A stretch of DNA of 64,000 bases from Thiomonas bhubaneswarensis (GTDB taxonomy: Bacteria > Pseudomonadota > Gammaproteobacteria > Burkholderiales > Burkholderiaceae_C). The stretch covers positions 186,001-250,000 of the forward strand of contig NZ_LIPV01000001.1 of the NCBI RefSeq assembly GCF_001418255.1. The letters are read 5' to 3'. Both the position numbers and the translations under genes were made by a program. A model generated the notes under the pieces. The model worked only from the letters and a program-made list of their open reading frames with translations, was not told where the DNA came from and did no database searches. Positions 16,576 to 24,448 of this stretch are shown here, piece after piece (within the stretch, counting starts at the first letter, position 1; every line of letters begins with the position of its first letter).

Positions 16576-17748
16576 TCATTGCGGCTGCCGCGACGGCGCG
16601 CGGGACAGAGACGACCGCAGACCCTGTGCCTCGCGCAACGGCCGGTGCGAGGGCATGCCCGATGCCACCGGCAGCCCCAGGGCGCCGTCCTGTGGCAAAG
16701 GTTCATTGAACAGACGCAGCAAGGCGTCGGCGGCCGTCTGCCGCCTGCCCAGCACATCGCGCACTGCCGCCGCCACGTGCAGGCGCAAACCCAGCCTGCG
16801 CTCAAGGCTCTGCACCGCATGGCTGCTGACCGCGCCCTCGGCCAGTTCGTCGCCCAGCTCCGCCAGTTCGCCCCGCCCAAGGCGCATGCCCAGCCGGGTG
16901 TTGCGCGACTGCGCCGACGATGCGGTGAGGAACAGGTCGCCTGCGCCCGCGCTGGACAGCAGGGTATCGGCACGCCCACCCAGCGCCAGGGTGAGGGCAC
17001 GCATGTCCTGCAGGCCACGGGTGAGAATGGCCGCACGCGCGTTCTCGCCAACCTCGCTGCTCATGGCCATGCCACAGGCGATGGCGATCATGTTCTTCAG
17101 CGCTCCGCCCACCTGCACGCCGATGGCGTCGTCCGTCAAATCGAGCTGCACGCCGCCTGCGGCGAACGCTGCGCGCAGCCCGTCCATCACGCGCTGCGCA
17201 TGACGCTGCACGTCCACCGCATGGCGCAGGCGCAGCGCGGGTAAACCGGCGGTCAGCGCCGCGGGCTGGCCTAGCACCACCTCATGCGCGAAACTCGGCC
17301 CGCCGATGGCGCCGATCAGCACGTCGCGCCGGAGTTCCTGCTGCAGCACCTGGGACATCAGTGCGCCGCTGCCGCGCTCGATGCCCTTGCAGGCTGCCAG
17401 CACTACGGCGCGCCGCTGCATCAAGGGCGCGGCCGCTCGGGCCACCTCGCGCAGCGCAGCCGACGGCACCGCCATGACGACCACGTCGGCCCCTTCGAGT
17501 GTTTCGGCCATCTGACTGCTCGCCTGCAGTCCCGAAGGCAGTGCCAGATCGGGCAGATGACGCGGATTGCGCGATTGAGTGGCGATGGCGTGAACAAGGT
17601 CTGGACGCCGCGCCCACAGGCGCACCTCCAGACCGCCGCGCCGCAAGGCGCTGGCCAGGGCCGTGCCCCAGGCGCCGGCGCCAAGTACGGCAACTGCAAG
17701 GGGCCGGGTCGAATAACCGAAGATGAAGGGTGAAGCGGAGTTCTGCAT
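16576..17748 (-). CDS. gpsA: NAD(P)-dependent glycerol-3-phosphate dehydrogenase
   Basis: A 390-residue enzyme that reduces dihydroxyacetone phosphate to glycerol-3-phosphate. The Rossmann motif VLGAGAWGTALA is near residue 20, the substrate Lys lies in GGALKNMIAIACG, and GAGDLFLT is conserved. It is about 55 residues longer than typical GpsA, mostly as an Arg/Ser-rich tail. GGGAG lies 5 bases before ATG at 17748. It is the first gene of the osmolyte operon, so it probably supplies the glycerol-3-phosphate that GgpS uses. It may be a second, dedicated copy; the housekeeping gene would lie elsewhere. Confidence 0.9.
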   Translation of the reverse strand: MQNSASPFIFGYSTRPLAVAVLGAGAWGTALASALRRGGLEVRLWARRPDLVHAIATQSRNPRHLPDLALPSGLQASSQMAETLEGADVVVMAVPSAALREVARAAAPLMQRRAVVLAACKGIERGSGALMSQVLQQELRRDVLIGAIGGPSFAHEVVLGQPAALTAGLPALRLRHAVDVQRHAQRVMDGLRAAFAAGGVQLDLTDDAIGVQVGGALKNMIAIACGMAMSSEVGENARAAILTRGLQDMRALTLALGGRADTLLSSAGAGDLFLTASSAQSRNTRLGMRLGRGELAELGDELAEGAVSSHAVQSLERRLGLRLHVAAAVRDVLGRRQTAADALLRLFNEPLPQDGALGLPVASGMPSHRPLREAQGLRSSLSRAPSRQPQ

Positions 17749-17766
17749 GGACTCTCCCAAGGTCGT

Positions 17767-17905
17767 GGGCAACCTTGCGGTTGCCCGATGGCAGGACGCC
17801 CGGCAAAGGCGGGCGTGGCGACTGGGTGCCGCGCGTGCAGACGCGGCATCAGGCATTCAGCGCGAATGCCTTGAAACGCAGGACGTTCATCCGCCAAGGG
17901 ATGGA
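17767..17905 (-). promoter_or_regulatory. Hairpin-rich 5' leader of the glucosylglycerol operon
   Basis: Five hairpins follow one another directly upstream of the gpsA ribosome-binding site. Read on the minus strand: 17905-17886 (5 bp plus a wobble and one more pair), 17871-17851 (8 bp), 17848-17827 (7 bp plus wobble), 17816-17796 (7 bp) and 17786-17767 (8 bp, GGGCAACC/GGTTGCCC with a GCAA loop of the GNRA type). The last ends 8 bases before GGGAG. A perfect 10-base palindrome (GACGATCGTC, 17909-17918) and an 8-bp hairpin (18016-18043) lie further upstream. None has a terminal T-run. This looks like a structured mRNA leader; I recognise no known riboswitch class. Confidence 0.6.
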
Positions 17906-18085
17906 TCGGACGATCGTCAAGAGAGCGCAGACCTTACCCGTGGGTCGTGCATATCGGGAAAGGCAGGGCTGCGAACCGGCTCTTGGCGCGCTTCGTCAGC
18001 CCGAACAGGCCAACGTCTGCAAGCAGAACTCGCTACTTGCAGAAGACTTTTTGGTGACTCGTAGAAACAAAACCCAATGAGGTAG

Positions 18086-18091
18086 ATTGTA
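18086..18091 (-). promoter_or_regulatory. Candidate -10 element for the osmolyte operon
   Basis: TACAAT on the minus strand lies in the only AT-rich stretch (about 18050-18140) of the 453-base gap between gpsA and the SemiSWEET gene. No convincing -35 hexamer is seen 17 bases upstream. If used, the transcript would have a leader of roughly 330 bases. Besides this and the hairpins I see no gene in the gap. Confidence 0.35.
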
Positions 18092-18201
18092 AAGCAAATC
18101 GGCGTTCTTTTGTCCTTCAAAAACACCAAATTGATTACATGTTCTGGGACGATCCCAGGCCGTTCGCCGCAACCGCCGACGATCTGCCTATGTCGACCGA
18201 T

Positions 18202-18480
18202 TCATTCGGGCCGTTGGTGTCCGCCGTAGCGCAGCCGCATGACCAGCACGGTCAGGGCCAGAAGAAAGGTGACCGCATTGGCACCCACCAGCGGCCAACT
18301 GCGCTGGGTGACCCCGTAGATCAGCCACAGCCCCACGCCCACGGTGAACAGCGAATACATGCCCAGCGAAATGCCGGACACGTTGCGTGTGCGCACCGTC
18401 AGCCAGGCCTGGGGGATGAACGACACGGTGGTGAGAAACGCAGCGCCATAGCCGAACAGATCGGTGGGATGAAAGGCCAC
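18202..18480 (-). CDS. SemiSWEET/MtN3-type small sugar transporter
   Basis: A 92-residue protein with three hydrophobic segments and the PQ-loop signature near residue 25 (VSFIPQAWLTVRTRNVSGIS), as in bacterial SemiSWEETs, which dimerise to carry sugars. The GTG at 18480 is chosen because GGAGA lies upstream and the length then fits the family; an ATG at 18546 would add 22 non-membrane residues and overlap the next gene upstream. It follows the carboxypeptidase gene by 43 bases. The substrate is unknown. Confidence 0.82.
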   Translation of the reverse strand: MAFHPTDLFGYGAAFLTTVSFIPQAWLTVRTRNVSGISLGMYSLFTVGVGLWLIYGVTQRSWPLVGANAVTFLLALTVLVMRLRYGGHQRPE

Positions 18481-18523
18481 GAGAGGTCTCCGAAAGAGAA
18501 CAGAGAGAACGGGAGAAAAGACT

Positions 18524-19969
18524 TCAGGCCGTCTGCATGAAGCCACCCACGAAAGCTTCCAGCGCAGGCCAGGCGCCGCCGGCGCGCGGGTCGTTCACCA
18601 GCGCGGCGAAGGTGTAGCGCTGACCGGAGCGGGCCTGGGCGTAACCTGCGAGCGACAGCACGCCGTCGAGCGTGCCTGTCTTGGCATGGATGCGCCCTGC
18701 CGTGTCGGGGTCGCGGAAATGGCGGCGCAGTGTGCCGTCTTCACCGGCCAGCGGCAGCGACGAGACGAACTCGGGCATCACCGGGCTTTGCCACGCCGAA
18801 CGCAGCAGCGCGTTGAGGTCGGCTGCGGAAATGCGGGCAATGCGCGACAGGCCACAGCCGTTGTCGAGCACCAGACCGGGCATGTTCAGCCCATGCGCCG
18901 CCAGCCATTGCTGCACCGCCTGCTGCGCCCCGGCCCATGTAGCGCGCTGCGCGCCAGCGGCCAGCGCCAGGGTGAGGAACACCTGCTGGGCCATGACGTT
19001 GTTGCTGTATTTGTTGATGTCGCGCACCAGCACAGCGAGCGCGGGCGACTCCCAGACGGTCAGCTCGGTCGCCCCGGCGGGCAGCGGCGCGGTGCGAACC
19101 TGCCCCTTCCACTCGATACCCACCTGCGCGAACAACGCTGCAAGCAATCGCTGCACATAGGTGTTGTCGCTCACCTCGGGGGCGATGTTCCAGGTCTGCG
19201 GCCCGCAGGCGGCCGCATAGCCCCCGGCAAAGCGCGGGGCGAAAGGCTGCTTCCAGTCGGCGCCGAGTTTGTCCTTCCAGTTGCCGCAGGCGGTGGCGGT
19301 GAGTCTGGGGGCTGCGTGCAGGTCGAAACCCGCCAGCGGCGGCTCCACCGTGACGCGCACCTGTTGCGCCGCAGGGTCGGGGACGAAGCCCAGCCGCATC
19401 ACGCCGAAGTTCACCAGAAAGGGGTCGGGGCCGACGTTGTAAGGCGCGGTGGCGTCGCCATCGAACGCGGCGGGGTCGTGCGGCGGTAGGTCGAAAGCCT
19501 GCCGGTCGATGAGCACGTCGCCACGAATGCGCCGGATACCCAGATCGCGCAGCCGCAGCGCGATGCTCCAGAGGTTGTCGGCCATCAGATGCGGGTCTCC
19601 GCTGCCGACAAAGGCCAGATCGCCCTGCAACACCCCGGCGCGGACCGGGCCGACGGCGTACACCGGCGTCTTCCAAACATAGGCCGGGCCGAGGATGCGC
19701 AGCGCGGCATAGGTGGTCACCAGCTTGAGCACCGAGGCCGGGTTCATCAGCGCCGCGCCGTTGAAGTCGATTTCGGGGGCAGGACTGTCGAGGGCCTGCA
19801 GCATGAAGGCGCACGACTGCAGCGGAATGCGCGCCGAGGCCAGCGCCTGGGTCACGCTGGCGGGCAGCGCCCCTGTCGTTCCCAGACCCGCCTGCTGCGC
19901 CCGCGCCATCAGCGGGGCGCCAGCCAGGGCCAGAGTGGAAGCGAGAAACAGGCGACGGCTGACTTGCAT
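18524..19969 (-). CDS. dacB: D-alanyl-D-alanine carboxypeptidase/endopeptidase (PBP4 type)
   Basis: A 481-residue periplasmic peptidoglycan hydrolase of the S13 family. The active site is complete: Ser79-x-x-Lys82 (SVLK), Ser322-Asn-Asn324 and Lys430-Thr-Gly432. The N-terminus SRRLFLASTLALA resembles a twin-arginine signal and is followed by an Ala-x-Ala cleavage region. The large insert between the first two motifs is typical of PBP4. It cleaves the terminal D-Ala of pentapeptides or cross-bridges. It is divergent from pyrF, with about 85 bases between them. Confidence 0.92.
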   Translation of the reverse strand: MQVSRRLFLASTLALAGAPLMARAQQAGLGTTGALPASVTQALASARIPLQSCAFMLQALDSPAPEIDFNGAALMNPASVLKLVTTYAALRILGPAYVWKTPVYAVGPVRAGVLQGDLAFVGSGDPHLMADNLWSIALRLRDLGIRRIRGDVLIDRQAFDLPPHDPAAFDGDATAPYNVGPDPFLVNFGVMRLGFVPDPAAQQVRVTVEPPLAGFDLHAAPRLTATACGNWKDKLGADWKQPFAPRFAGGYAAACGPQTWNIAPEVSDNTYVQRLLAALFAQVGIEWKGQVRTAPLPAGATELTVWESPALAVLVRDINKYSNNVMAQQVFLTLALAAGAQRATWAGAQQAVQQWLAAHGLNMPGLVLDNGCGLSRIARISAADLNALLRSAWQSPVMPEFVSSLPLAGEDGTLRRHFRDPDTAGRIHAKTGTLDGVLSLAGYAQARSGQRYTFAALVNDPRAGGAWPALEAFVGGFMQTA

Positions 19970-20041
19970 GGCAGGGTGCGGTTTTTGGAAACAGCGACAT
20001 GGTAGGGGCGAGGCTGTCAAGGCTGCGTCCATTCCCCTTCC

Positions 20042-20047
20042 TACAAT
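20042..20047 (+). promoter_or_regulatory. -10-like hexamer 7 bases before pyrF start
   Basis: TACAAT is followed by seven bases and then the ATG of pyrF, with no Shine-Dalgarno site. If this is the real -10, transcription would begin at or next to the start codon and the mRNA would be leaderless. A recognisable -35 is lacking. Confidence 0.4.
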
Positions 20048-20054
20048 GCTGGGC

Positions 20055-20933
20055 ATGACCTCCCGCCCGCCCTTCATCCAACAGTGGCAAGAAGCCGCCG
20101 AGCGCAACAATTCAGCGCTTTGCGTGGGCCTCGACCCGGAGCCCTCGCGCTTTCCGGCGCCGTGGACCAACGACTCGCTGCGGCTGTTCGACTTCTGCGC
20201 CGCCATCGTCGATGCCACCGCCGATCTGGTCTGCGCCTACAAGCCGCAGATCGCCTACTTCGCCGCCCTGGGCGCGGAGGGCCAGCTCGAACGGCTCATC
20301 GCCCATATCCGCAAGGCTGCGCCCGGCGTGCCCATCATTCTCGACGCCAAGCGCGGCGACATCGGCGCCACTGCGCAACAGTACGCCCGCGAAGCCTTCG
20401 AGCGCTTCGACGCCGATGCGCTGACGGTTTCGCCCTACATGGGCTTCGACTCGGTCGAGCCCTACCTGCACTACCCCGAGCGCGGCCTGTTCGTGCTGTG
20501 CCGCACCTCCAACCCTGGCGGCGCCGATCTGCAGACTCTGGCGATCGCCACCGCATCCGCCAAGCCCTCGGCCCACCTCGGCGACGAGCTGTTGTTCGAG
20601 CGCGTGGCGCGGCTGGCGGCGTTCGACTGGAACCGTCACGGCCAGAACGGCCTGGTGGCCGGCGCCACCAACCCGGCCGACATCGAGCGCATCCGCGCGG
20701 TTGCGCCCGAGGCGCCGCTGCTCATTCCGGGCATCGGCGCGCAGGGCGGCGATCTGGCCGCCACCGTGCGCGCGGCGCGTGGCAACTTCCTCATCAACGC
20801 CTCGCGCAGCGTGCTCTACGCCAGCGGCAACGGCCGCGACTTCGCCGACGCCGCGCGGCGCGAAGCCCGCCGCCTGCGCGACGCCATCAACCACGAAGCG
20901 CACGCCGCGTCCACCGCCCGATCCAAACCATGA
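20055..20933 (+). CDS. pyrF: Orotidine 5'-phosphate decarboxylase
   Basis: A 292-residue enzyme for the last step of UMP synthesis. It is of the long (type 2) subfamily, with [12 protein letters not shown] near residue 23 and the catalytic [10 protein letters not shown] motif (Lys99). The phosphate-binding end ([16 protein letters not shown]) is present. ATG at 20055 is preferred; ATG at 20046 is in frame but lies inside the likely -10. Its TGA overlaps the moaC ATG by 4 bases. Confidence 0.93.
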   Translation: MTSRPPFIQQWQEAAERNNSALCVGLDPEPSRFPAPWTNDSLRLFDFCAAIVDATADLVCAYKPQIAYFAALGAEGQLERLIAHIRKAAPGVPIILDAKRGDIGATAQQYAREAFERFDADALTVSPYMGFDSVEPYLHYPERGLFVLCRTSNPGGADLQTLAIATASAKPSAHLGDELLFERVARLAAFDWNRHGQNGLVAGATNPADIERIRAVAPEAPLLIPGIGAQGGDLAATVRAARGNFLINASRSVLYASGNGRDFADAARREARRLRDAINHEAHAASTARSKP

Positions 20934-21436
20934 GCGCATCCACAGCATCCTCCGGCCTCACCCATTTCGACGCCGCGGGCCAGGCGCACATGGTCGATGT
21001 CGGCGGCAAGGACGAAACCCATCGCGTGGCCGTGGCCACCGGCTGCATCCGCATGCAGCCCACCACCTTCGCCCTGGTGCAGAGTGGCAGCGCGAAAAAG
21101 GGCGACGTCATCGGCATCGCCCGCACCGCCGCCATCATGGCGGCCAAGCGCACCGCCGACCTCATTCCCCTGTGCCATCCCATCGCGCTCAACCGCGTGG
21201 CGGTGGACTTCACCCTGCAAGCCGAGGACTGCAGCATCCACTGCACCGTCACCGCCGAAACCCGCGGCCGCACCGGCGTCGAAATGGAGGCGCTTACCGC
21301 CGTCCAGATCGGCCTGCTCACCATCTACGACATGTGCAAGGCCGTCGACCGAGGCATGACCATCGATGGCGTGCGTCTGCTGGAGAAACACGGCGGCAAG
21401 TCAGGCGACTGGGTGGCGAACGACGGAAAGAGCTGA
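20930..21436 (+). CDS. moaC: Cyclic pyranopterin monophosphate synthase
   Basis: A 168-residue molybdenum-cofactor enzyme that converts the MoaA product to cyclic pyranopterin monophosphate. The family motifs LIPLCHPI (78-85), [12 protein letters not shown] (113-124) and [11 protein letters not shown] are intact. The start codon overlaps the pyrF stop (ATGA), so the two genes are translationally coupled although their pathways are unrelated. It is separate from the MoaD-like gene at the window start. Confidence 0.95.
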   Translation: MSASTASSGLTHFDAAGQAHMVDVGGKDETHRVAVATGCIRMQPTTFALVQSGSAKKGDVIGIARTAAIMAAKRTADLIPLCHPIALNRVAVDFTLQAEDCSIHCTVTAETRGRTGVEMEALTAVQIGLLTIYDMCKAVDRGMTIDGVRLLEKHGGKSGDWVANDGKS

Positions 21437-21464
21437 TCGGATCAAACCGCTGAGAGGCTCTGCC

Positions 21465-21641
21465 TCAGCGCGCACGCAGCAACAGAAAGATGGCCAACGC
21501 GGTGGGCGGCAGCCAGGCCATCCACGACAGCGAGCCCAGCCAGGGCGACAGCCTGTCCATCACCAGCAGGGACAGCAGGGCAAGGCCGAGCAAAGAGACG
21601 ATCACAGGCAGCGCATGGTTGTTGGCGCGAACAGTGGACAT
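21465..21641 (-). CDS. Small two-helix membrane protein
   Basis: A 58-residue protein with two hydrophobic stretches (VIVSLLGLALLSLLVM and WLPPTALAIFLLLRAR) joined by a short loop. It lies between moaC and tldD on the opposite strand. No Shine-Dalgarno site is obvious before the ATG. The hydrophobic design makes a real gene likely, but I do not recognise it. Confidence 0.55.
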   Translation of the reverse strand: MSTVRANNHALPVIVSLLGLALLSLLVMDRLSPWLGSLSWMAWLPPTALAIFLLLRAR

Positions 21642-21772
21642 CGGGAGCGACGGGAAAATTGAAGTGACTCCCGATCTGAGTCGGTTGCTGCGGCGAAGTT
21701 CGCCTTTGGCGACGGGGAGGTCGCGCCCTCCGCGCCCAAGACCGACAGGCGCCCAAGGGCATCGGCTGTTCC

Positions 21773-21778
21773 TACAAT
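21773..21778 (+). promoter_or_regulatory. -10-like hexamer 7 bases before tldD start
   Basis: TACAAT followed by seven bases and the tldD ATG is the same geometry as at pyrF, again with no Shine-Dalgarno site. This suggests a leaderless message. Confidence 0.4.
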
Positions 21779-21785
21779 CGGGCGC

Positions 21786-23249
21786 ATGAACATGATGACC
21801 GAACCCGCGCTGTTGCGCCTCGACGAGGCGCGCCGCGTCTTGCTCGACCCCTATCAGATCGACGAAACGGACTTGCAGCGTGCGCTGGGCAAGGCCTTCG
21901 AGCATCGGCTCGACTTTGCCGACGTCTACCTGCAATACACCCGATCCGAAGGCTGGAGCATGGAGGAGGGCATGGTGAAGTCGGGCAGCTTCGACATCGA
22001 GCAGGGCTTCGGCATCCGCGCGGTGCAGGGCGAGAAGACCGCGTTTGCCTATTCCGACGATATTTCCGAGCTGGCGCTGCTCGAAGCCGCCGAAACGGTG
22101 CGCAGCATTGCCCGCGCCGGTCAAGGCAGCGCAAAGGTGCCTGGCGACACCCGGCGCAGCGCGGCGCGCGTGCTCTACGGCGCGACCGACCCGCTGGGCG
22201 CGCTCGATTCCAGCGCCAAGGTGGCCTTGCTGCAAAAGGTGGACCGGCTGGCGCGCGCCAAGGATCCGCGTGTGGTGCAGGTCATGGCCAGCCTGGGCGG
22301 CGAGCACGACGTGATGCTGGTGCTGCGCTCGGACGGTCTGCTGGCCGCCGATGTGCGTCCGCTGGTGCGCCTGAGCGTGAACGTCATCGTCGAGCAGAAC
22401 GGGCGGCGCGAGTCCGGCTCTTCGGGCGGCGGCGGGCGCTATACCCTGGGCTACTTCGACGACACCCTCATCGCGCAGTATGTCGATGAAGCGGTGAACA
22501 CCGCGCTGGTGAATCTCGAATCGCGCCCTGCGCCCGCGGGCGAAATGAGCGTGGTGCTCGGCCCCGGCTGGCCCGGTGTGCTGCTGCACGAGGCGGTAGG
22601 CCACGGCCTGGAGGGCGACTTCAACCGCAAGGGTTCGAGCGCCTTCTCCGGACGCATGGGCCAGCGCGTGGCCGCCCGCGGCGTGACCGTGCTCGACGAC
22701 GGCACCCTGCCCGACCGCCGTGGCTCGCTCAACGTTGACGACGAGGGCAACCCGACGCAGCGCAACGTGCTGATCGAAGACGGCATTCTGGTCGGCTATA
22801 TGCAGGACATGCTCAACGCCCGGTTGATGGGCCGCGCGCCCACGGGCAACGGCCGCCGCGAGAGCTACGCCAACGTGCCCATGCCGCGCATGACCAACAC
22901 CTACATGCTCGCGGGCGACCGCGATCCTGCGGAAATCCTCGCCAGCATCGACCGCGGCCTGTACGCGGTGAACTTCGGCGGCGGACAGGTGGACATCACC
23001 AGCGGCAAGTTCGTCTTCTCCGCCAGCGAAGCCTGGTGGGTGGAAAAGGGCAAGCCGCTCTACCCGGTCAAGGGGGCCACGCTCATCGGCAACGGCCCGG
23101 ACGCACTCACCCGGGTGAGCATGATCGGCAACGATCTGCGTCTGGACAGCGGCGTGGGCACCTGCGGCAAGGAAGGCCAGAGCGTGCCCGTCGGCGTGGG
23201 CCAGCCGACCCTGCGCATCGACGGCGTGACGGTGGGCGGCACGGGCTGA
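21786..23249 (+). CDS. tldD: Metalloprotease TldD
   Basis: A 487-residue subunit of the TldD/TldE protease, which trims modified peptides and degrades unfolded ones. The metal-binding HEAVGH motif is at residues 268-273 and the family landmarks GRMGQRVAARGVTVLDDG and GNGRRESYANVPMPRMTN follow. Length agrees with E. coli TldD (481). The partner gene tldE/pmbA is not in the window. An intrinsic terminator follows. Confidence 0.95.
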   Translation: MNMMTEPALLRLDEARRVLLDPYQIDETDLQRALGKAFEHRLDFADVYLQYTRSEGWSMEEGMVKSGSFDIEQGFGIRAVQGEKTAFAYSDDISELALLEAAETVRSIARAGQGSAKVPGDTRRSAARVLYGATDPLGALDSSAKVALLQKVDRLARAKDPRVVQVMASLGGEHDVMLVLRSDGLLAADVRPLVRLSVNVIVEQNGRRESGSSGGGGRYTLGYFDDTLIAQYVDEAVNTALVNLESRPAPAGEMSVVLGPGWPGVLLHEAVGHGLEGDFNRKGSSAFSGRMGQRVAARGVTVLDDGTLPDRRGSLNVDDEGNPTQRNVLIEDGILVGYMQDMLNARLMGRAPTGNGRRESYANVPMPRMTNTYMLAGDRDPAEILASIDRGLYAVNFGGGQVDITSGKFVFSASEAWWVEKGKPLYPVKGATLIGNGPDALTRVSMIGNDLRLDSGVGTCGKEGQSVPVGVGQPTLRIDGVTVGGTG

Positions 23250-23278
23250 GCGTACCCGCAAGCCTTCACCCACCCCGG

Positions 23279-23319
23279 CAGCCGGATCGCAGCGATGCGT
23301 TCCGGCTGTTGCGTTTTTT
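23279..23319 (+). terminator. Intrinsic terminator after tldD
   Basis: An 8-bp stem (CAGCCGGA / TCCGGCTG) with a 14-base loop that itself can form a short stem is followed by TTGCG and six T residues. Confidence 0.8.
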
Positions 23320-23352
23320 ACCTCTGGTGGCATCAGTCAAATCCTGTTTACG

Positions 23353-23784
23353 GTGCATAATGAAAAGGCGCGTGCTGGCTACAGTGCCGCTCAGACCGAA
23401 CCCCGATTTGGACCTTTCCTGCCCGCCGTCGCCTCTGCGGGCCTGCTGAAGAATCATGAGGCCAAAGTGCAGTGCGAAAAGCAGGCCAAGGAACAAAAGC
23501 TCAAGGGCCATGACCGCAGCGAGTTCATCAAATCCTGCGAGGCCAAGGTGGAAGCTGCCGCCCCCGCCTCCACGACCGAGACCAAAATGGAAAGCAAGAA
23601 GGACGAAGCCCAGCACGCCAACTCCGGCTCAGGCATGGCTGCAGCGGTCGGCGGCGGTGCGGGCTAGGTCTATCACTGCCCGGGCGACAAGTACTACGGC
23701 AAGACCAAGCACGGCGAATACATGACCGATTCGGCTGCCAAGGCTGCGGGCGACCATCCGGCGCATGGCAAGACGTGCAGCTGA
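23353..23784 (+). pseudogene. PsiF-repeat protein gene interrupted by an in-frame TAG
   Basis: Codons 35-62 encode a PsiF-type repeat (KVQCEKQAKEQKLKGHD, then FIKSCEAK). At 23665 an amber TAG interrupts the frame, yet the same frame continues for 38 more codons with a well-formed conserved segment ([19 protein letters not shown]) and a final stop at 23784. The intact family has a signal peptide, but the residues before the PsiF repeat are not signal-like, so the start may be lost too. One base change (for example TGG or CAG to TAG) would explain the break. A truncated 104-residue product remains possible. Confidence 0.6.
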
Positions 23785-23882
23785 GCGATACTCGGCGCAG
23801 CGGCCTCAGGCTGAGCTAAGCCGGGTCGCTTAGGCTGCGGACTCGTCTTCCTCGGGCCCTACACCTCAAGGCCCTCGCCGCC

Positions 23883-24416
23883 ATGTCCGCCGCTGTCCTG
23901 CCTTCTGGTCGCTATCACTTCGTCTCTCGCGGTTTTCACTGGGCGCTCGTCGCCCTGATCGCGCTGGAATATCCCCTGGCCTGGCTGATGACCGACCATC
24001 GCGGCGCGCCTGAAGACGCGCTGGCCGCATGGCACGTCGGCGTAGGCACGACCATTCTGGGGTTGTTTCTGTTGCGCCTGCTGTGGCGCGCCGTGCGCAA
24101 GCCACCACCGCACCCACCCATGCCCGCCTGGCAGGCCCGCGCCGCGCAGGCCACGCATGGCCTTCTGTACCTCGGCTTTCTGCTGCTGCCGCTGCTGGGG
24201 TGGATGGCCGCGTCCGCCCGCGCCTGGCCGGTGCACGCCATGGGTCTGATCCCGCTGCCGACGCTGTTTCCGGCCAACACCACCTGGGCGGGACTGCTGG
24301 GCGATGCGCATCAGGCGGTGGCCATCGGGCTGCTCGGCCTGATCGGGCTGCATGTCGCAGCAGCCCTGTTTCATACCTTCGTGCTGCGCGACGGCAGCCT
24401 GCGGCGCATGCTCTGA
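23883..24416 (+). CDS. Cytochrome b561
   Basis: A 177-residue inner-membrane di-heme b cytochrome with four hydrophobic segments. Histidines that can bind heme occur at residue 19 (FHWALVAL), residue 51 (WHVGVG), and in the last two helices (DAHQAVAIG, GLHVAAALFH). It likely passes electrons between quinones and periplasmic acceptors. It stands alone, convergent with the PPK2 gene. Confidence 0.88.
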   Translation: MSAAVLPSGRYHFVSRGFHWALVALIALEYPLAWLMTDHRGAPEDALAAWHVGVGTTILGLFLLRLLWRAVRKPPPHPPMPAWQARAAQATHGLLYLGFLLLPLLGWMAASARAWPVHAMGLIPLPTLFPANTTWAGLLGDAHQAVAIGLLGLIGLHVAAALFHTFVLRDGSLRRML

Positions 24417-24448
24417 CCGCGCGGCCACCCGGCGGTCAAACCACCCGG

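Noticed and set aside
17767-17871. The four strongest leader hairpins as serial intrinsic terminators
   Set aside because: None is followed by a T-run on either strand, and they lie between the likely promoter and the gpsA ribosome-binding site.
21642-23333. Very long open frame antisense to tldD, continuous with the small membrane protein gene
   Set aside because: It mirrors the codon bias of tldD in a high-GC genome and its protein is a His/Ala/Arg-rich low-complexity chain. Only the last 58 codons, which lie outside tldD and encode membrane helices, were kept.
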